This document shows, one piece after another, positions 26,894 to 36,414 of a stretch of 64,000 nucleotides of DNA. The DNA is taken from contig NZ_VFEU01000006.1 in the NCBI RefSeq assembly GCF_007858255.1, forward strand, positions 248,001 through 312,000, written 5' to 3'. The DNA is from Pseudomonas rhodesiae. Its GTDB lineage: Bacteria > Pseudomonadota > Gammaproteobacteria > Pseudomonadales > Pseudomonadaceae. Under the pieces are notes generated by a model. That model was not told the DNA's origin. It made no database searches and was given only the letters and a program-made list of their open reading frames with translations. Made by a program: the position numbers and the translations under genes. Numbering within the stretch: position 1 is the first letter of the stretch; each line of letters starts with the position of its first letter.

Positions 26894-27913
26894 TCATCCC
26901 TGTCGGCGCGTGGTGGAGCCGCGGATGATGAGTTGGGGCAGGAAATCCAGGGTGCGGGTCGGCTCGGTGTCGCCGCGCAAGCGCTTGAGCAGGCAGTCGA
27001 ACGCGCTGGCGCCGATGGCTTCGGTGGGTTGGGCGAGGGCGGTGATGCCGTTGCCTACCAGCGGGTACCAGTCCAGGTCATCCAGGGCGATCAGGCCGAT
27101 GTCGTCAAATAGGTGGCAGCGCAAATTCTTGAGCGCGCGGGTGCAGGCCAGCGCAGCAACGCCGTTGGCGCAGAACAACGCCTTGGGGCCCGGCGTGGCG
27201 AGAAAATTGCGCAGGTGGGTTTCAAGGGCGTCGTCCAGCTCCAGCACGGCGCCGCGCAACGCCGGGCGGCGGGCGATCTCGGCTTTGAAACTGGCCAGGC
27301 GCTCCAGGCGCGAGCTGGTGCCATCGGTGGCTTCGCTGACCAGCAGCAAGTCGCGGTAGCCCTGTTGTTCCAGGTGCTCCACCGCCATGTGCACCGCCGC
27401 CGGGTTGTCCAGCCCCACCAGGTCGCTGTGCAGCGGCTCGACCTTGCGGTCCACCAGCACCAGGGGCATTTCCCGTTGCAATTCCAGCAGTTGGTCGATG
27501 TGATGGCCGAGGGTGTTCACGATCAGGCCTTCGATGTTGTACGAGCGCAGGGCCGCCAGGTGCTGGCGCTCCTGCTCATCGTCGCGGTCGGTGTTGCACA
27601 CCACCAGGCTGTAGCCATGCTGGCGGCAGGCGGTTTCGACGCCGTGCATCACCGCAATGGAATAGGGGTTGCGAATATCCGCCACCAGCATACCGATCAG
27701 GCGCGTGCGGCCACGTTTAAGGCCACGGGCCATCTGGTTGGGACGGTAGCCGAGTTGGTCGATAGCCTGCTCGATGCGCAGGGCTATGGCATCCGAGAGC
27801 AGGGCGCGATCTTCACCGATAAAACGCGAGACGCTGGCCTTGGACACGCCGGCGTGTTGGGCAACATCGAGCATAGTCACGCGGCTGCGTTGGGCGGCGG
27901 AGAATGAAGTCAC
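26894..27913 (-). CDS. ptxS: PtxS, LacI-family repressor of 2-ketogluconate utilisation
   Basis: The 339-residue protein has a LacI-type helix-turn-helix at about 13-34 (MLDVAQHAGVSKASVSRFIG), a hinge helix, and a periplasmic-binding-protein-like effector domain (LIGMLVADIRNPYSIAVMHG onwards). PtxS represses itself and kguEKTD and is released by 2-ketogluconate. It is in the same direction as kguE and directly upstream of it, with an identical operator before each gene. Confidence 0.95.
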   Translation of the reverse strand: MTSFSAAQRSRVTMLDVAQHAGVSKASVSRFIGEDRALLSDAIALRIEQAIDQLGYRPNQMARGLKRGRTRLIGMLVADIRNPYSIAVMHGVETACRQHGYSLVVCNTDRDDEQERQHLAALRSYNIEGLIVNTLGHHIDQLLELQREMPLVLVDRKVEPLHSDLVGLDNPAAVHMAVEHLEQQGYRDLLLVSEATDGTSSRLERLASFKAEIARRPALRGAVLELDDALETHLRNFLATPGPKALFCANGVAALACTRALKNLRCHLFDDIGLIALDDLDWYPLVGNGITALAQPTEAIGASAFDCLLKRLRGDTEPTRTLDFLPQLIIRGSTTRRQG

Positions 27914-27968
27914 GGTGTTGGACCTTTTTATTGGAGTCGAGGGATTCAGAAGCGCTGATGCAAGGCGT

Positions 27969-27982
27969 TGAAACCGGTTTCA
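27969..27982. promoter_or_regulatory. PtxS operator upstream of ptxS
   Basis: A second exact copy of TGAAACCGGTTTCA lies 56 bp upstream of the ptxS start codon, consistent with autorepression. Confidence 0.93.
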
Positions 27983-28140
27983 GGAAACACCATTACCGAC
28001 CGTCCCGTCAAGGGCGTTTGTCCAACCCGTTCAACTGAAGAATCAGACGAGCGGAACGTGATACCTGTTACTTCTGACAGTATCCGTACCGAATATTTGA
28101 GCGCTTAATTCTTGCCAGGACTCTCGTGAGGAAATTGAAA

Positions 28141-30120
28141 ATGGCCCGCTCATCAAAACCATTTACACCACCCGGGGTATTGTCTACCCGCGGAGGGGCG
28201 GCCAGGACACTGCCGAAATTCGATGAAGTAGTGGGCGTCGATCCTGATGATCCTGAAGGGTTGATACCCCTGGCGGTGTCGTTGAGCCCCCTTGAGTGTC
28301 GTATTCCCCAGTGGATACCTGGTCCCGGGGTCGGCAGGACCCATACCCTCACTCTGTGGTGGCGGGTGCGCGGCGTGGACGTCCAAGCGGACTCCGAGTC
28401 GTTTACCGGGCCGCTGAATCCGGCGCATTTTCCTTACCCTTTATATGTTCCTATCGATTTCATGCGGGAAATCGATGCGGAGGTGGAGGCTTTTTATACG
28501 GTGGCAGATCAGGGCGGTAGCCTGACGCCATCCCTCCCTTGGACATTGACGGTTGATAACAACCCGCCGAGGTTTCAGCATCCAGACGACAAGGCTCGCT
28601 TTGTCGACCCGGCAATAGAGTTGTCCGGTATCACCGAAGCCGTACTGGCAGCCAACCCGTTTATCGAGGTCGAGATACCGGCTTATGTCGGTCGAGCTGG
28701 CCGTGATCGCGTCGGGTATTACCTGAGCAATATCACGCCACCGTTTCCGCCCGTTCAGAAGGGCAGCCAGGAATTTCCGCTGGTCACCGACCCTTTGATT
28801 CTCAGCATTCCCGCCGAGCACTTTCGCGGCCTCATTAACGGCACCGCCTATTTGCAATACCGCTTATATGATCGCGCCGGAAACTTTACATTGGCGTTCA
28901 GTGCGCCGATGGATTTTCAGGTCAACCTCATTTCTGATCCTAGCAACTTGCCTCCGCCTGATATTCGTGTTCCGGCCTACCTTGATTCTCTGATCAAGCG
29001 TGACGATGCGCGTGCGATTGTCGCGGCGCGGATTCCGAGTCAGTACGACGATTTTGCGCCTGGCGACAGTGTGGTGATGATCTGGGACGGTCGTCCTGTA
29101 TTGCCTGCGCAGCCTATTACCAGTTTCCCGTTTCCGGTGGATATACCCTGGGACATTTTGCGCGGTCCTGACCCTTTGGCACTTACCGAGGCGGACGTCA
29201 GGTATGAGATTCATCGCCCGGGGCGCCCACCGGTGCCGTCTCCATCAAGCTTTTTCTGGGTCAACTTGACCATCGCCGGGCAGGACCATGCCGATGCCCC
29301 CGCACTGCTCAATGCTACGCTGGCGTTGGTGGATGTGGTCGGTAAAGGTTCTGGCTTACACAATGAACTCGATTTTCGCGATGCTACTGCGGGCGCTGAG
29401 GTGTGGGTGCGTCTCTATCAGGACCCCATGCCGGGAGAACGGCTCGAACTGTATTGGAATGGCACAGGGCCCGTATCTCACTATGAAGTTCAGCCAGGGG
29501 ATGTATTCGGCCAGTTGGTTCAGTTCACGGATGTGCCCGGTAACATCATTGTCGGCGGTGGCGATCGTCCGGACTTACCGGTTTATTACACCACCAGTAA
29601 CCAAGTAAACGAACAACAGTCAGGCGATACTCTCGTCAATGTTCACGCCGCGCCGTTAATTCTATTTGATGCGCCGCTTATACAGCACAGCCTGCATGGC
29701 GGAGGTCAATACCTTACTTGTCAATCCCAACCTGCTATTTGTCACGGTGTGTATTGGTTTATACGCGATGACGTTCGGTTTCAAGCAGGTGATCAAATTC
29801 AGTTCTTCTGGCAAGGATTTTCAAAGTCTAATTGGGCGGACCCCATTGATGGCACGGACTTCACCGTGACTGTTAGTTATATAACGAACGGTCAAGCGAT
29901 CAGGGTGTGGCCGTGGGATACGAAGATCGAGCCGATGCGCCGCTACGCGTCGGCGACTGCTGAGTTTTTCGTGTTTCGTGGAGGTCAAGTAGTTGGTCAA
30001 TCTAAAGTGGGCTACGTACGAATCGATCGTGTATTCCCTGGTTCCGTAGAGCCTTGCCAACCTGGCGATGCCAACTTCTGTGAGTCATTGGACGATGAGT
30101 GCTCGGGCAGTAGTGGATGA
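28141..30120 (+). CDS. Large beta-module protein A of unknown function
   Basis: From ATG 28141 (GAGGA 9 nt upstream; a GTG at 28126 overlaps the ribosome site) the protein has 659 residues. After a Pro-rich N-terminus with no signal peptide, it consists of about five beta-rich modules of 95-120 residues that look Ig-like. Several share a core of Gly-Asp/Glu, a strand, then aromatic-x-Gly: FAPGDSVVMIWDG, MPGERLELYWNG and FQAGDQIQFFWQG. The tail is Cys-rich (PCQPGDANFCESLDDEC). It is a clear paralogue of the next gene, sharing the segment G[KR]GSGLxNxLDxRD. Cargo of a non-Sec route, a structural protein or an adhesin are all possible; I assign no function. Confidence 0.8.
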   Translation: MARSSKPFTPPGVLSTRGGAARTLPKFDEVVGVDPDDPEGLIPLAVSLSPLECRIPQWIPGPGVGRTHTLTLWWRVRGVDVQADSESFTGPLNPAHFPYPLYVPIDFMREIDAEVEAFYTVADQGGSLTPSLPWTLTVDNNPPRFQHPDDKARFVDPAIELSGITEAVLAANPFIEVEIPAYVGRAGRDRVGYYLSNITPPFPPVQKGSQEFPLVTDPLILSIPAEHFRGLINGTAYLQYRLYDRAGNFTLAFSAPMDFQVNLISDPSNLPPPDIRVPAYLDSLIKRDDARAIVAARIPSQYDDFAPGDSVVMIWDGRPVLPAQPITSFPFPVDIPWDILRGPDPLALTEADVRYEIHRPGRPPVPSPSSFFWVNLTIAGQDHADAPALLNATLALVDVVGKGSGLHNELDFRDATAGAEVWVRLYQDPMPGERLELYWNGTGPVSHYEVQPGDVFGQLVQFTDVPGNIIVGGGDRPDLPVYYTTSNQVNEQQSGDTLVNVHAAPLILFDAPLIQHSLHGGGQYLTCQSQPAICHGVYWFIRDDVRFQAGDQIQFFWQGFSKSNWADPIDGTDFTVTVSYITNGQAIRVWPWDTKIEPMRRYASATAEFFVFRGGQVVGQSKVGYVRIDRVFPGSVEPCQPGDANFCESLDDECSGSSG

Positions 30121-30316
30121 TTGATGGGGCGTAGTCTCAGCAATGTTATTTCAACAGTTTCTTATTTATAACTCGGTTATTGATTGCCTTTAGTTGCAGT
30201 TTTGCTTGGGTTTTTCAGTTATTGGATTAGATGCGGGAATATAAGCTTTCAGTGTAATTTCAAAGGTGTTGTCGGCAGTAAATATATAAGAGTGTTTACA
30301 CGAAGAGGTGGCTAAT

Positions 30317-32326
30317 ATGAGAAAGAAAATTTCCAAAACTCCAGAGTCGGGTATGGCGGAAGAAGAGATTCCCATTGTATTGCCTGCTCCAATAATCACG
30401 GGGCTTGTCGATCCGGCGCAGTACGAGGGGCTGATATACAGGGAATACGCCGATCAAGAGGAATTGGTCGTGGAGATTCCAATGTGGTCCCCCGTCCCAA
30501 CCCTGGCCAGCCGACCTGATACGTTTACTCTTTACATGGATGATACCGGTAATTTTCAGACCGGCTTGGTCATCCATGAACCTGTGCATTTTCCTGGCGT
30601 CGTGCCGGCAACTTATAAGACCAAGATCGCGAGGCGGCACCTGACTGAGGGCAGCCACAAGGTTACTTACAAGATCAGCCAGTTCTCCGGAAATGATTCA
30701 GGCTCGTCTGCATCGCCTTTGCTCGTTGACCGCACCGCGCCCTATGACAGTATTCCTGACGGGCCTCGGCGGTTGACGCTGCCGCCAGGATGGACGGGTA
30801 GTCTCACGCAAGCACTGCTGGATGCGAACCCCGGCGGCGTGCCATTTGGTATCCCGGCGTATGCCTCGGAAGGTTCACATATTGCTGACAGGTGGCGCTT
30901 GTCTTTCGGGGACTCGACCGAAATCCTCGCTGAGGGGCCGGTGTTCCCTGACATGGTGGTGCGCTTCACCCAGGCTTTGGCCGATGTGGGTGATGGGCCA
31001 CGTAAGTTGGTGTATCGCCTCGTGGATGTGGCGGGGAATATCAGTGATCCTTCATTCGAACTGCCGATTTCGGTGGCGCTCAGGCCTGAGCCAGTATTGA
31101 ACCCTCCCGGTGTAAGGGATGCGCTCTCGTTAACTGGCGTGGGTGATCGTCTGATTGATCGCTTCGATACCGCAGCGTCTTCTGGGATGTTTGTGATCAT
31201 TCCGACCTATGACGCGGATCGCGCCATAGACCGACTGATTGTGCGGCTTACCACCATACACGGCGCGCGAGACGTGGGACCTTACCCGCTGGGGGGAGCG
31301 GCGCTGCCTTTCTCTTTCCATGTGGACTTTACGACGCTGGCCGCCTTGTATGGCACGAGCGTCGGACGCATCAACCTCAGAGTGGAATATGCGGTGGACC
31401 GAGCTGGAACGCTGCATTGGGTGCAGACAGCCACCAATATCGACTTGGAGCTTGAGGTGGGCGGTCCGGTCAACCCATGGGAACCTGACTTGATCAACCC
31501 CAATCTGCCGTTGCCGATTCTGACGGGACGAGGTTCAGGGTTGACCAATCAGTTGGATGAACGCGATTCAGAGATGGATGCCGACGTCGTGGTGCGCCTG
31601 TGGGCTGGTTCACCACCGCCTTCCGCGCAACCGCTCGATATCGTGCTGAAATACATGAACGACGAGGTCGATCGCAAGACGGTGGGGCCCAACCCCATGC
31701 CTGGGGATGAGATTTTTATGGTCGTGCCGTGGCCTTTCATCCGCAAGCATTCCAATAATCTAATCCCATTGCACTATGAAATTGTAATCAGTGGTACCCA
31801 TAACCGAGCTTATTCGCCACACCAGGACATCAACGTCAATGCCAATGTGATTTCGTTTCTTAAACCCAGGGTTATCGGTGCCATACCTGAGGAGCCAGGC
31901 ATACGTGGAGAAATCGTGTGCTCTACGTTGCAAGGGCCGGGTCGAGAGGTGCATGTCTTTGTGCCGACTCACCAAGACCTGCAGATTGGGATGATTGTTA
32001 CAGTGAATTGGATCGGCTGCAGCGATGATGATGGCACCGTACCCATTCCCGGTGCGACCGGAACCTTCCCGTTCGGCCCGTTGAACTACGAGCAAACCAA
32101 ATCGGGCTTTACTGTCGCTATCCGGCCCTATGAAGATTACGTAAAACCCATCAATCAGGCCGCTCTGGATCACGGATCGGTGCATATCACCTATTCCGTA
32201 CCGATCTTAGGTGCTCCGACCCCCATCACCTCGGCCGAAGCCATCCTGTGGATGAGAGGTGTTCGGCCTGGTCCGGTCTACTGTGACGGTACACCCTGGC
32301 CAAGCGGAACGCTGGGCGGCTTATGA
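30317..32326 (+). CDS. Large beta-module protein B, tandem paralogue of A
   Basis: From ATG 30317 (ribosome site GAGGTG) the protein has 669 residues with the same layout as protein A: a polar, Lys-rich N-terminus without signal peptide, then repeated beta modules. Shared landmarks with A are the IPQW/IPMW opening (RIPQWIPGPG in A, EIPMWSPVPT here), the VDxxxP linker, YRL.D.AGN in module 2, and GRGSGLTNQLDERD. The C-terminal module has IGMIVTVNWIGCSDDDG. Like A it ends soon after a Cys (PVYCDGTPW). It is 196 bp downstream of A across an AT-rich spacer and ends at a strong terminator, so A and B may form one unit. Function is unknown. Confidence 0.8.
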   Translation: MRKKISKTPESGMAEEEIPIVLPAPIITGLVDPAQYEGLIYREYADQEELVVEIPMWSPVPTLASRPDTFTLYMDDTGNFQTGLVIHEPVHFPGVVPATYKTKIARRHLTEGSHKVTYKISQFSGNDSGSSASPLLVDRTAPYDSIPDGPRRLTLPPGWTGSLTQALLDANPGGVPFGIPAYASEGSHIADRWRLSFGDSTEILAEGPVFPDMVVRFTQALADVGDGPRKLVYRLVDVAGNISDPSFELPISVALRPEPVLNPPGVRDALSLTGVGDRLIDRFDTAASSGMFVIIPTYDADRAIDRLIVRLTTIHGARDVGPYPLGGAALPFSFHVDFTTLAALYGTSVGRINLRVEYAVDRAGTLHWVQTATNIDLELEVGGPVNPWEPDLINPNLPLPILTGRGSGLTNQLDERDSEMDADVVVRLWAGSPPPSAQPLDIVLKYMNDEVDRKTVGPNPMPGDEIFMVVPWPFIRKHSNNLIPLHYEIVISGTHNRAYSPHQDINVNANVISFLKPRVIGAIPEEPGIRGEIVCSTLQGPGREVHVFVPTHQDLQIGMIVTVNWIGCSDDDGTVPIPGATGTFPFGPLNYEQTKSGFTVAIRPYEDYVKPINQAALDHGSVHITYSVPILGAPTPITSAEAILWMRGVRPGPVYCDGTPWPSGTLGGL

Positions 32327-32333
32327 TGAGACG

Positions 32334-32363
32334 AAAAAAGAGGAGCCCTGCTCCTCTTTTTTT
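32334..32363 (+). terminator. Strong rho-independent terminator after protein B
   Basis: GAGGAGC, a CCT loop and GCTCCTC (32340-32356) are followed by seven T and preceded by six A. This is a textbook terminator, 13 bp after the stop codon. Confidence 0.96.
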
Positions 32364-32524
32364 CGGTTCAAACGTTGCTGAGTGGGCGTAACAAGCACAG
32401 ATAAATCCTACATACCTATTCATTCCTGCTCACTAATCTGCGCCCCGTCATGACCTGGGCCTATCTCGCTTGGTGCCGGTCAATTCATTCCCATCCGGGA
32501 AGGTTCTTAACGGGTATTCACGCA

Positions 32525-34798
32525 ATGACTATTCATACACGGTTCAAAAAACATCCTCTGGCCCTGGCGCTTCAGATTCCTGCGTTGGGCCTCCTGGCGC
32601 TGGGTGCCTCATTCGCCCACGCTACCTCGATACTGCATCCGGGTCTTGAGCGCACCATTGATTCGAGTACGCGAGTTGACGACTGGATCATCAGCGAAAA
32701 TGCCCACTTGACGTCCAATGGCGCCCAACTGCGCCAGTCGCGTGTGACTGCCGGTGCCCTGACGCTCAATGCAGGCACAACGGCACAAGACATCTATGCG
32801 AGCCGGGGCTCGCAAATCAACCTCACTGGCGCCAAGGTAGAAGCCCGCAGTTCGGCCGGTTTTGCCATCAACCTTCAAGGCAGTGATGCGCAAATCAGGG
32901 GCAGCCAAGTCATCAATAACAATGGTGTTGGCCTCCTGGCTGCGCGCGACTTTCTGACTGAGAAAGGTTCGACAGCGAATGTTTTCGACAGCGCCATCGT
33001 GGGCTCCACTGAAGGGGCGCGTACCACTTCATTCAGCCAAATCAACTTGTTTGGCTCGGAGGTGATTGCCACTCGTGAGGACGGTTTCGGTGTGTACTTG
33101 TTGGGCGGTGCCGTCAACGCTGTTGAGAGCACCATTAGCGGCGGTGAGAATGGTGTGCGCCTGAGTTACGAAAATGCAGACCTGAACAATAGTAGCCTGG
33201 TATTGAGCGGCTCTCATGCAGAGGGGCGTAATGGCGCGGCGCTGTTGGTGGAAGGCGACAGCTACAGCACGACCAATGCGGACATCCAGATACTGAATGG
33301 CTCAACCCTCACCGGCGGCAACGGCAATATCCTGGAAGTCACCGGCGGTTCCATCGCCAATATGAACGTCGACAATAGCCGTTTGTTTGGTGATGTGGTG
33401 GTCGAAGAAGGCTCCACTGCCAAAGTGCAGCTCAACAACGGCTCCTCGCTCACCGGCCAGCTGAAAAACGTTGCCGAGTTGAGTGTGAACAACGCCTCCC
33501 AGTGGAATCTGGTAGGTGACAGCAATGTCGACGCTTTGAAGATGGGCGGCGGTGCCGTGCACTTCGGTGGGCCGGATGAGTTCTACCAGTTGGACGTGAA
33601 GAGTCTGGAAGGCAATGGCACCTTTGTCATGCACACCGACTTCTCCACGCACCAGACCGACTTCCTCAATGTGGAAGGCAAGGCCGAAGGCAACCACAGC
33701 CTGTTGCTGAACGCCACCGGCTCGGAACTGGCCAGCGGCCAGCCGATCAAGGTGGTGCATACCGAGGGGGGTGACGCGCACTTCTCTCTGGTGGGCGATA
33801 CCGTGGATATCGGTGCATACGCCTATGGCTTGCAGAAGGACGGCGGCGACTGGTTGCTGGACCCGACGCGCAAAGGCACCAGCACCAGTGCTCACTCGGT
33901 ACTGGCGTTGTTCAACAGTGCGCCGACGATCCTGTACGGTGAGTCGTCCATCCTGCGTACCCGCATGGGTGAACTGCGCTTCAGCGATCGCCGCGACAAT
34001 GGCCTGTGGATGCGCAGCTACGGCAACAAGCACGAAGTGGCGGCCAACAAGAATGGCGCCGGTTATTCGCAGACGCAAAAAGGTTTCACCATCGGTGCTG
34101 ACACGCCGTTGTCCAGCGGCGACGGCCAATGGCTGGCGGGCGTCATGGCCGGTCACAGCACGTCGGACCTGAGCCTCAACCGGGGTAGCAAAGGCGAGGT
34201 CAAGAGCTACTACCTGGGTGCCTACGCCACCTGGCTGGATGACGAGAGCGGTCTGTACTTCGATGGTGTCGCTAAGCTCAACCGCTTGCACAACGATGTC
34301 GATGTGACCATGAGCGACGGCAAGAAAGCCAAGGGCAGTTACACGCAGAATGCTGTGGGTGCGTCGGCTGAGGTCGGTCGCCACATCAAGTTGGATAACG
34401 ACTTCTTCGTCGAGCCTTATGGCCAGTTGGCGGCGACGATTACCCAGGCGCAGAGCTACGAGCTGTCCAATGGCCTGAAGGCCAAGGGTGATCGTTCCAG
34501 CTCGGTGGTCGGTAAGGTGGGCGTCACCGCTGGTAAGGACATCCAGCTGGAAAGCGGCGGTGTGTTGCAGCCGTACCTGCGCACGGCAGTTGCCCACGAG
34601 TTCGACCAGAGCAACAAGGTGTTCATCAACGATCAGAGCTTCAACAACGATCTGTCGGGTTCGCGTATCGAGCTGGCGGCCGGTGTGGCTATGTCGGTCT
34701 CCAAGAACCTCAAGCTGCATGCGGACTTCGAAACCAGCAAAGGCAAGAAGATCGACCAGCCATGGGGTGTCAACTTCGGCGTGCGCTACGATTTCTAA
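32525..34798 (+). CDS. Type Va autotransporter with pertactin-like passenger
   Basis: From ATG 32525 the protein has 757 residues. A signal peptide (about 1-34, basic then hydrophobic, ending SFAHATS) leads into a beta-helix passenger (about 35-470) with repeated short strands such as GSQINLTGAKVEARSSAG and GNGNILEVTGGSIANMNV. The C-terminal autotransporter barrel (about 490-757) includes NGLWMRSYGNKHE, GFTIGADTPL and the terminal strand NFGVRYDF. The passenger resembles pertactin-type adhesins; I see no catalytic Ser protease or lipase motif. The protein would be displayed on the outer membrane. It is monocistronic, flanked by strong terminators on both sides. Confidence 0.93.
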   Translation: MTIHTRFKKHPLALALQIPALGLLALGASFAHATSILHPGLERTIDSSTRVDDWIISENAHLTSNGAQLRQSRVTAGALTLNAGTTAQDIYASRGSQINLTGAKVEARSSAGFAINLQGSDAQIRGSQVINNNGVGLLAARDFLTEKGSTANVFDSAIVGSTEGARTTSFSQINLFGSEVIATREDGFGVYLLGGAVNAVESTISGGENGVRLSYENADLNNSSLVLSGSHAEGRNGAALLVEGDSYSTTNADIQILNGSTLTGGNGNILEVTGGSIANMNVDNSRLFGDVVVEEGSTAKVQLNNGSSLTGQLKNVAELSVNNASQWNLVGDSNVDALKMGGGAVHFGGPDEFYQLDVKSLEGNGTFVMHTDFSTHQTDFLNVEGKAEGNHSLLLNATGSELASGQPIKVVHTEGGDAHFSLVGDTVDIGAYAYGLQKDGGDWLLDPTRKGTSTSAHSVLALFNSAPTILYGESSILRTRMGELRFSDRRDNGLWMRSYGNKHEVAANKNGAGYSQTQKGFTIGADTPLSSGDGQWLAGVMAGHSTSDLSLNRGSKGEVKSYYLGAYATWLDDESGLYFDGVAKLNRLHNDVDVTMSDGKKAKGSYTQNAVGASAEVGRHIKLDNDFFVEPYGQLAATITQAQSYELSNGLKAKGDRSSSVVGKVGVTAGKDIQLESGGVLQPYLRTAVAHEFDQSNKVFINDQSFNNDLSGSRIELAAGVAMSVSKNLKLHADFETSKGKKIDQPWGVNFGVRYDF

Positions 34799-34818
34799 GG
34801 CGCTCGTTCACTTCAACA

Positions 34819-34845
34819 GGGGAAGCTTCGGCTTCCCCTTTTTTT
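34819..34845 (+). terminator. Rho-independent terminator of the autotransporter gene
   Basis: GGGGAAGC, a TTCG tetraloop and GCTTCCCC (34819-34838) are followed by seven T. Confidence 0.96.
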
Positions 34846-34850
34846 CATCT

Positions 34851-35450
34851 TCAGATCAGTACGCTCAGCCAAGTCGACCCCAGCAAGAGGAGGGCCATGC
34901 ACCGGTTGAAACGCTGTACTGCCGTCGATGAGCGCAGGACCCGGTTGGATCCGGCACCCAGCAGTGCCCAGGCACCCAGGCAAGGCAGGGCAATCAGGAA
35001 GAACACCAGCGACAGGGACAGCACCTGGTGCTGGCGATCGGCACCATTGCCGGCAAATACGCTGACTACCGCCAGTGCCATCATCCAGGTTTTCGGGTTG
35101 ATCACTTGCAGGCTGGCGGCACCGATCAAACCGAGGCGTTTTTGCGTCGACTGTGGGTCGATCGCCTCGGCCGGCGCACGGTAAATCTGCCAGGCCAGAT
35201 AGCTCAACCATGCTACCCCGGCCCATTGCATGACGGCTTGCAGCTTGGGGGCCTGTGTCAGCGACTGGCCGACCCCTGAACCCACCACCAGCACAAGCCC
35301 TGCCGCGCCGGCGCATGCGCCGAGAATGATCGGCACGGAAGCCTTGAAGCCATAACGCGCGCTGTTGCTCAGCACCAGGATATTGGTGGGCCCCGGGGTG
35401 ATTGACGCGACAAAGGCAAACAGCATGAACGGCAGCAAGGTGGACAACAT
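34851..35450 (-). CDS. LysE/RhtB-family amino-acid exporter
   Basis: The 199-residue protein has about six membrane segments and the family signature near the N-terminus (FVASITPGPTNILVLSNSARYG), plus the conserved INPKTW in the middle. LysE/Rht proteins export amino acids or related metabolites through the inner membrane. It lies 54 bp downstream of an AraC-type regulator on the same strand, a common pairing in Pseudomonas. The substrate is unknown. Confidence 0.92.
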   Translation of the reverse strand: MLSTLLPFMLFAFVASITPGPTNILVLSNSARYGFKASVPIILGACAGAAGLVLVVGSGVGQSLTQAPKLQAVMQWAGVAWLSYLAWQIYRAPAEAIDPQSTQKRLGLIGAASLQVINPKTWMMALAVVSVFAGNGADRQHQVLSLSLVFFLIALPCLGAWALLGAGSNRVLRSSTAVQRFNRCMALLLLGSTWLSVLI

Positions 35451-35504
35451 GGCGAGTGACTCCGATAAACCCGATTAAGGCCTCGATCTTCACCAGCCGG
35501 GGCG

Positions 35505-36344
35505 TTATCTGTCTGGAAGATTTGTGCAGCGCTTGCGGTACGCCGCCGGTGTCAGGCCATAGGCGCGCACAAACCAGCGGCCCAGGTGGCTTTGGTCGGC
35601 AAAGCCCAGGGTAATCGCCACATCGGCCGGCAGTTCACCCTTGGCCAACAAGTGCCGCGCACGCGCCAGGCGCAGTTGCACCAGGTAGGCATGGGGCGGC
35701 AGGCCGAACGCGCTCTTGAAGGCGCGGCTCAAGCGAAAGCGGTCAACCGCGCAGGCCAGTGCCAGCTCGTCCATGCCCACGTCGTGGTGCAGATGGGCAT
35801 GCAGGTATTCCCGGGCCTTGTGTGCCACCCATGGCAGGCGCGGGTCCTCGCCATAGCGTCGGCGCCAGTGCAATTGGCCAGTGAGGCGTTCGAGCAATTG
35901 ATCCATGGCGCGCTGACGCACAATGCGCAGTTCGCCGCTATGCAGGGTGCGAAAGGCATGGCTGGTGGCCACGGCCAGGCGCGGATCGTCGGTCAAGGTG
36001 CGGGCGAAACTCAGCTGGCTGTTGACTGGTGCTTCTTCGAACACCGCGCTGACTTCCCGTGTCAGCCATTGCGGGTCGAGGTAGAGCATGTGGTAGGTGA
36101 ACCCGTCTGCCGTGGGCGCGTCGCCGTCATGCAGCTCGCCGGGCTCCACCAGGAACACCTGGCCCGGCACGCTGTTGTGACGGGCGCGGCGGCAATTGAA
36201 TTGCTGCACGCCTTGCTCGGTAACGCCGATCAGGTAGCTGTCATGCCAGTGGGGGTCATAGGCGTGGCCCTCGAAATGCGCGCGCAGCGTTTCGATGCCG
36301 GTGTCGGCGTCCTGGGCCAGGTCGATCCAATTGTGCGTGGCCAT
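35505..36344 (-). CDS. AraC-family transcriptional regulator
   Basis: The 279-residue protein has an N-terminal cupin-like sensor (HWHDSYLIGVTEQGVQQFNCR, shown partly, then PGQVFLVEPGELHDG) and a C-terminal double helix-turn-helix: LALACAVDRFRLSRAFKSAFG and DVAITLGFADQSHLGRWFVRAYG (parts). The sensor type is common in regulators of amino-acid efflux or catabolism. It is upstream of, and in the same direction as, the LysE-type gene it probably controls. Confidence 0.92.
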   Translation of the reverse strand: MATHNWIDLAQDADTGIETLRAHFEGHAYDPHWHDSYLIGVTEQGVQQFNCRRARHNSVPGQVFLVEPGELHDGDAPTADGFTYHMLYLDPQWLTREVSAVFEEAPVNSQLSFARTLTDDPRLAVATSHAFRTLHSGELRIVRQRAMDQLLERLTGQLHWRRRYGEDPRLPWVAHKAREYLHAHLHHDVGMDELALACAVDRFRLSRAFKSAFGLPPHAYLVQLRLARARHLLAKGELPADVAITLGFADQSHLGRWFVRAYGLTPAAYRKRCTNLPDR

Positions 36345-36414
36345 ATCCCCCTCGGCGACGATAAAACCCTATTAGCGCCCCTCGCGGTGTGAGCGTCTAG
36401 AAGGTTTGTGCAAT

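Noticed and set aside
33302..34720. 472-codon open frame opposite the autotransporter gene
   Set aside because: It is antisense to a textbook autotransporter barrel and has no ribosome site or recognisable domain.
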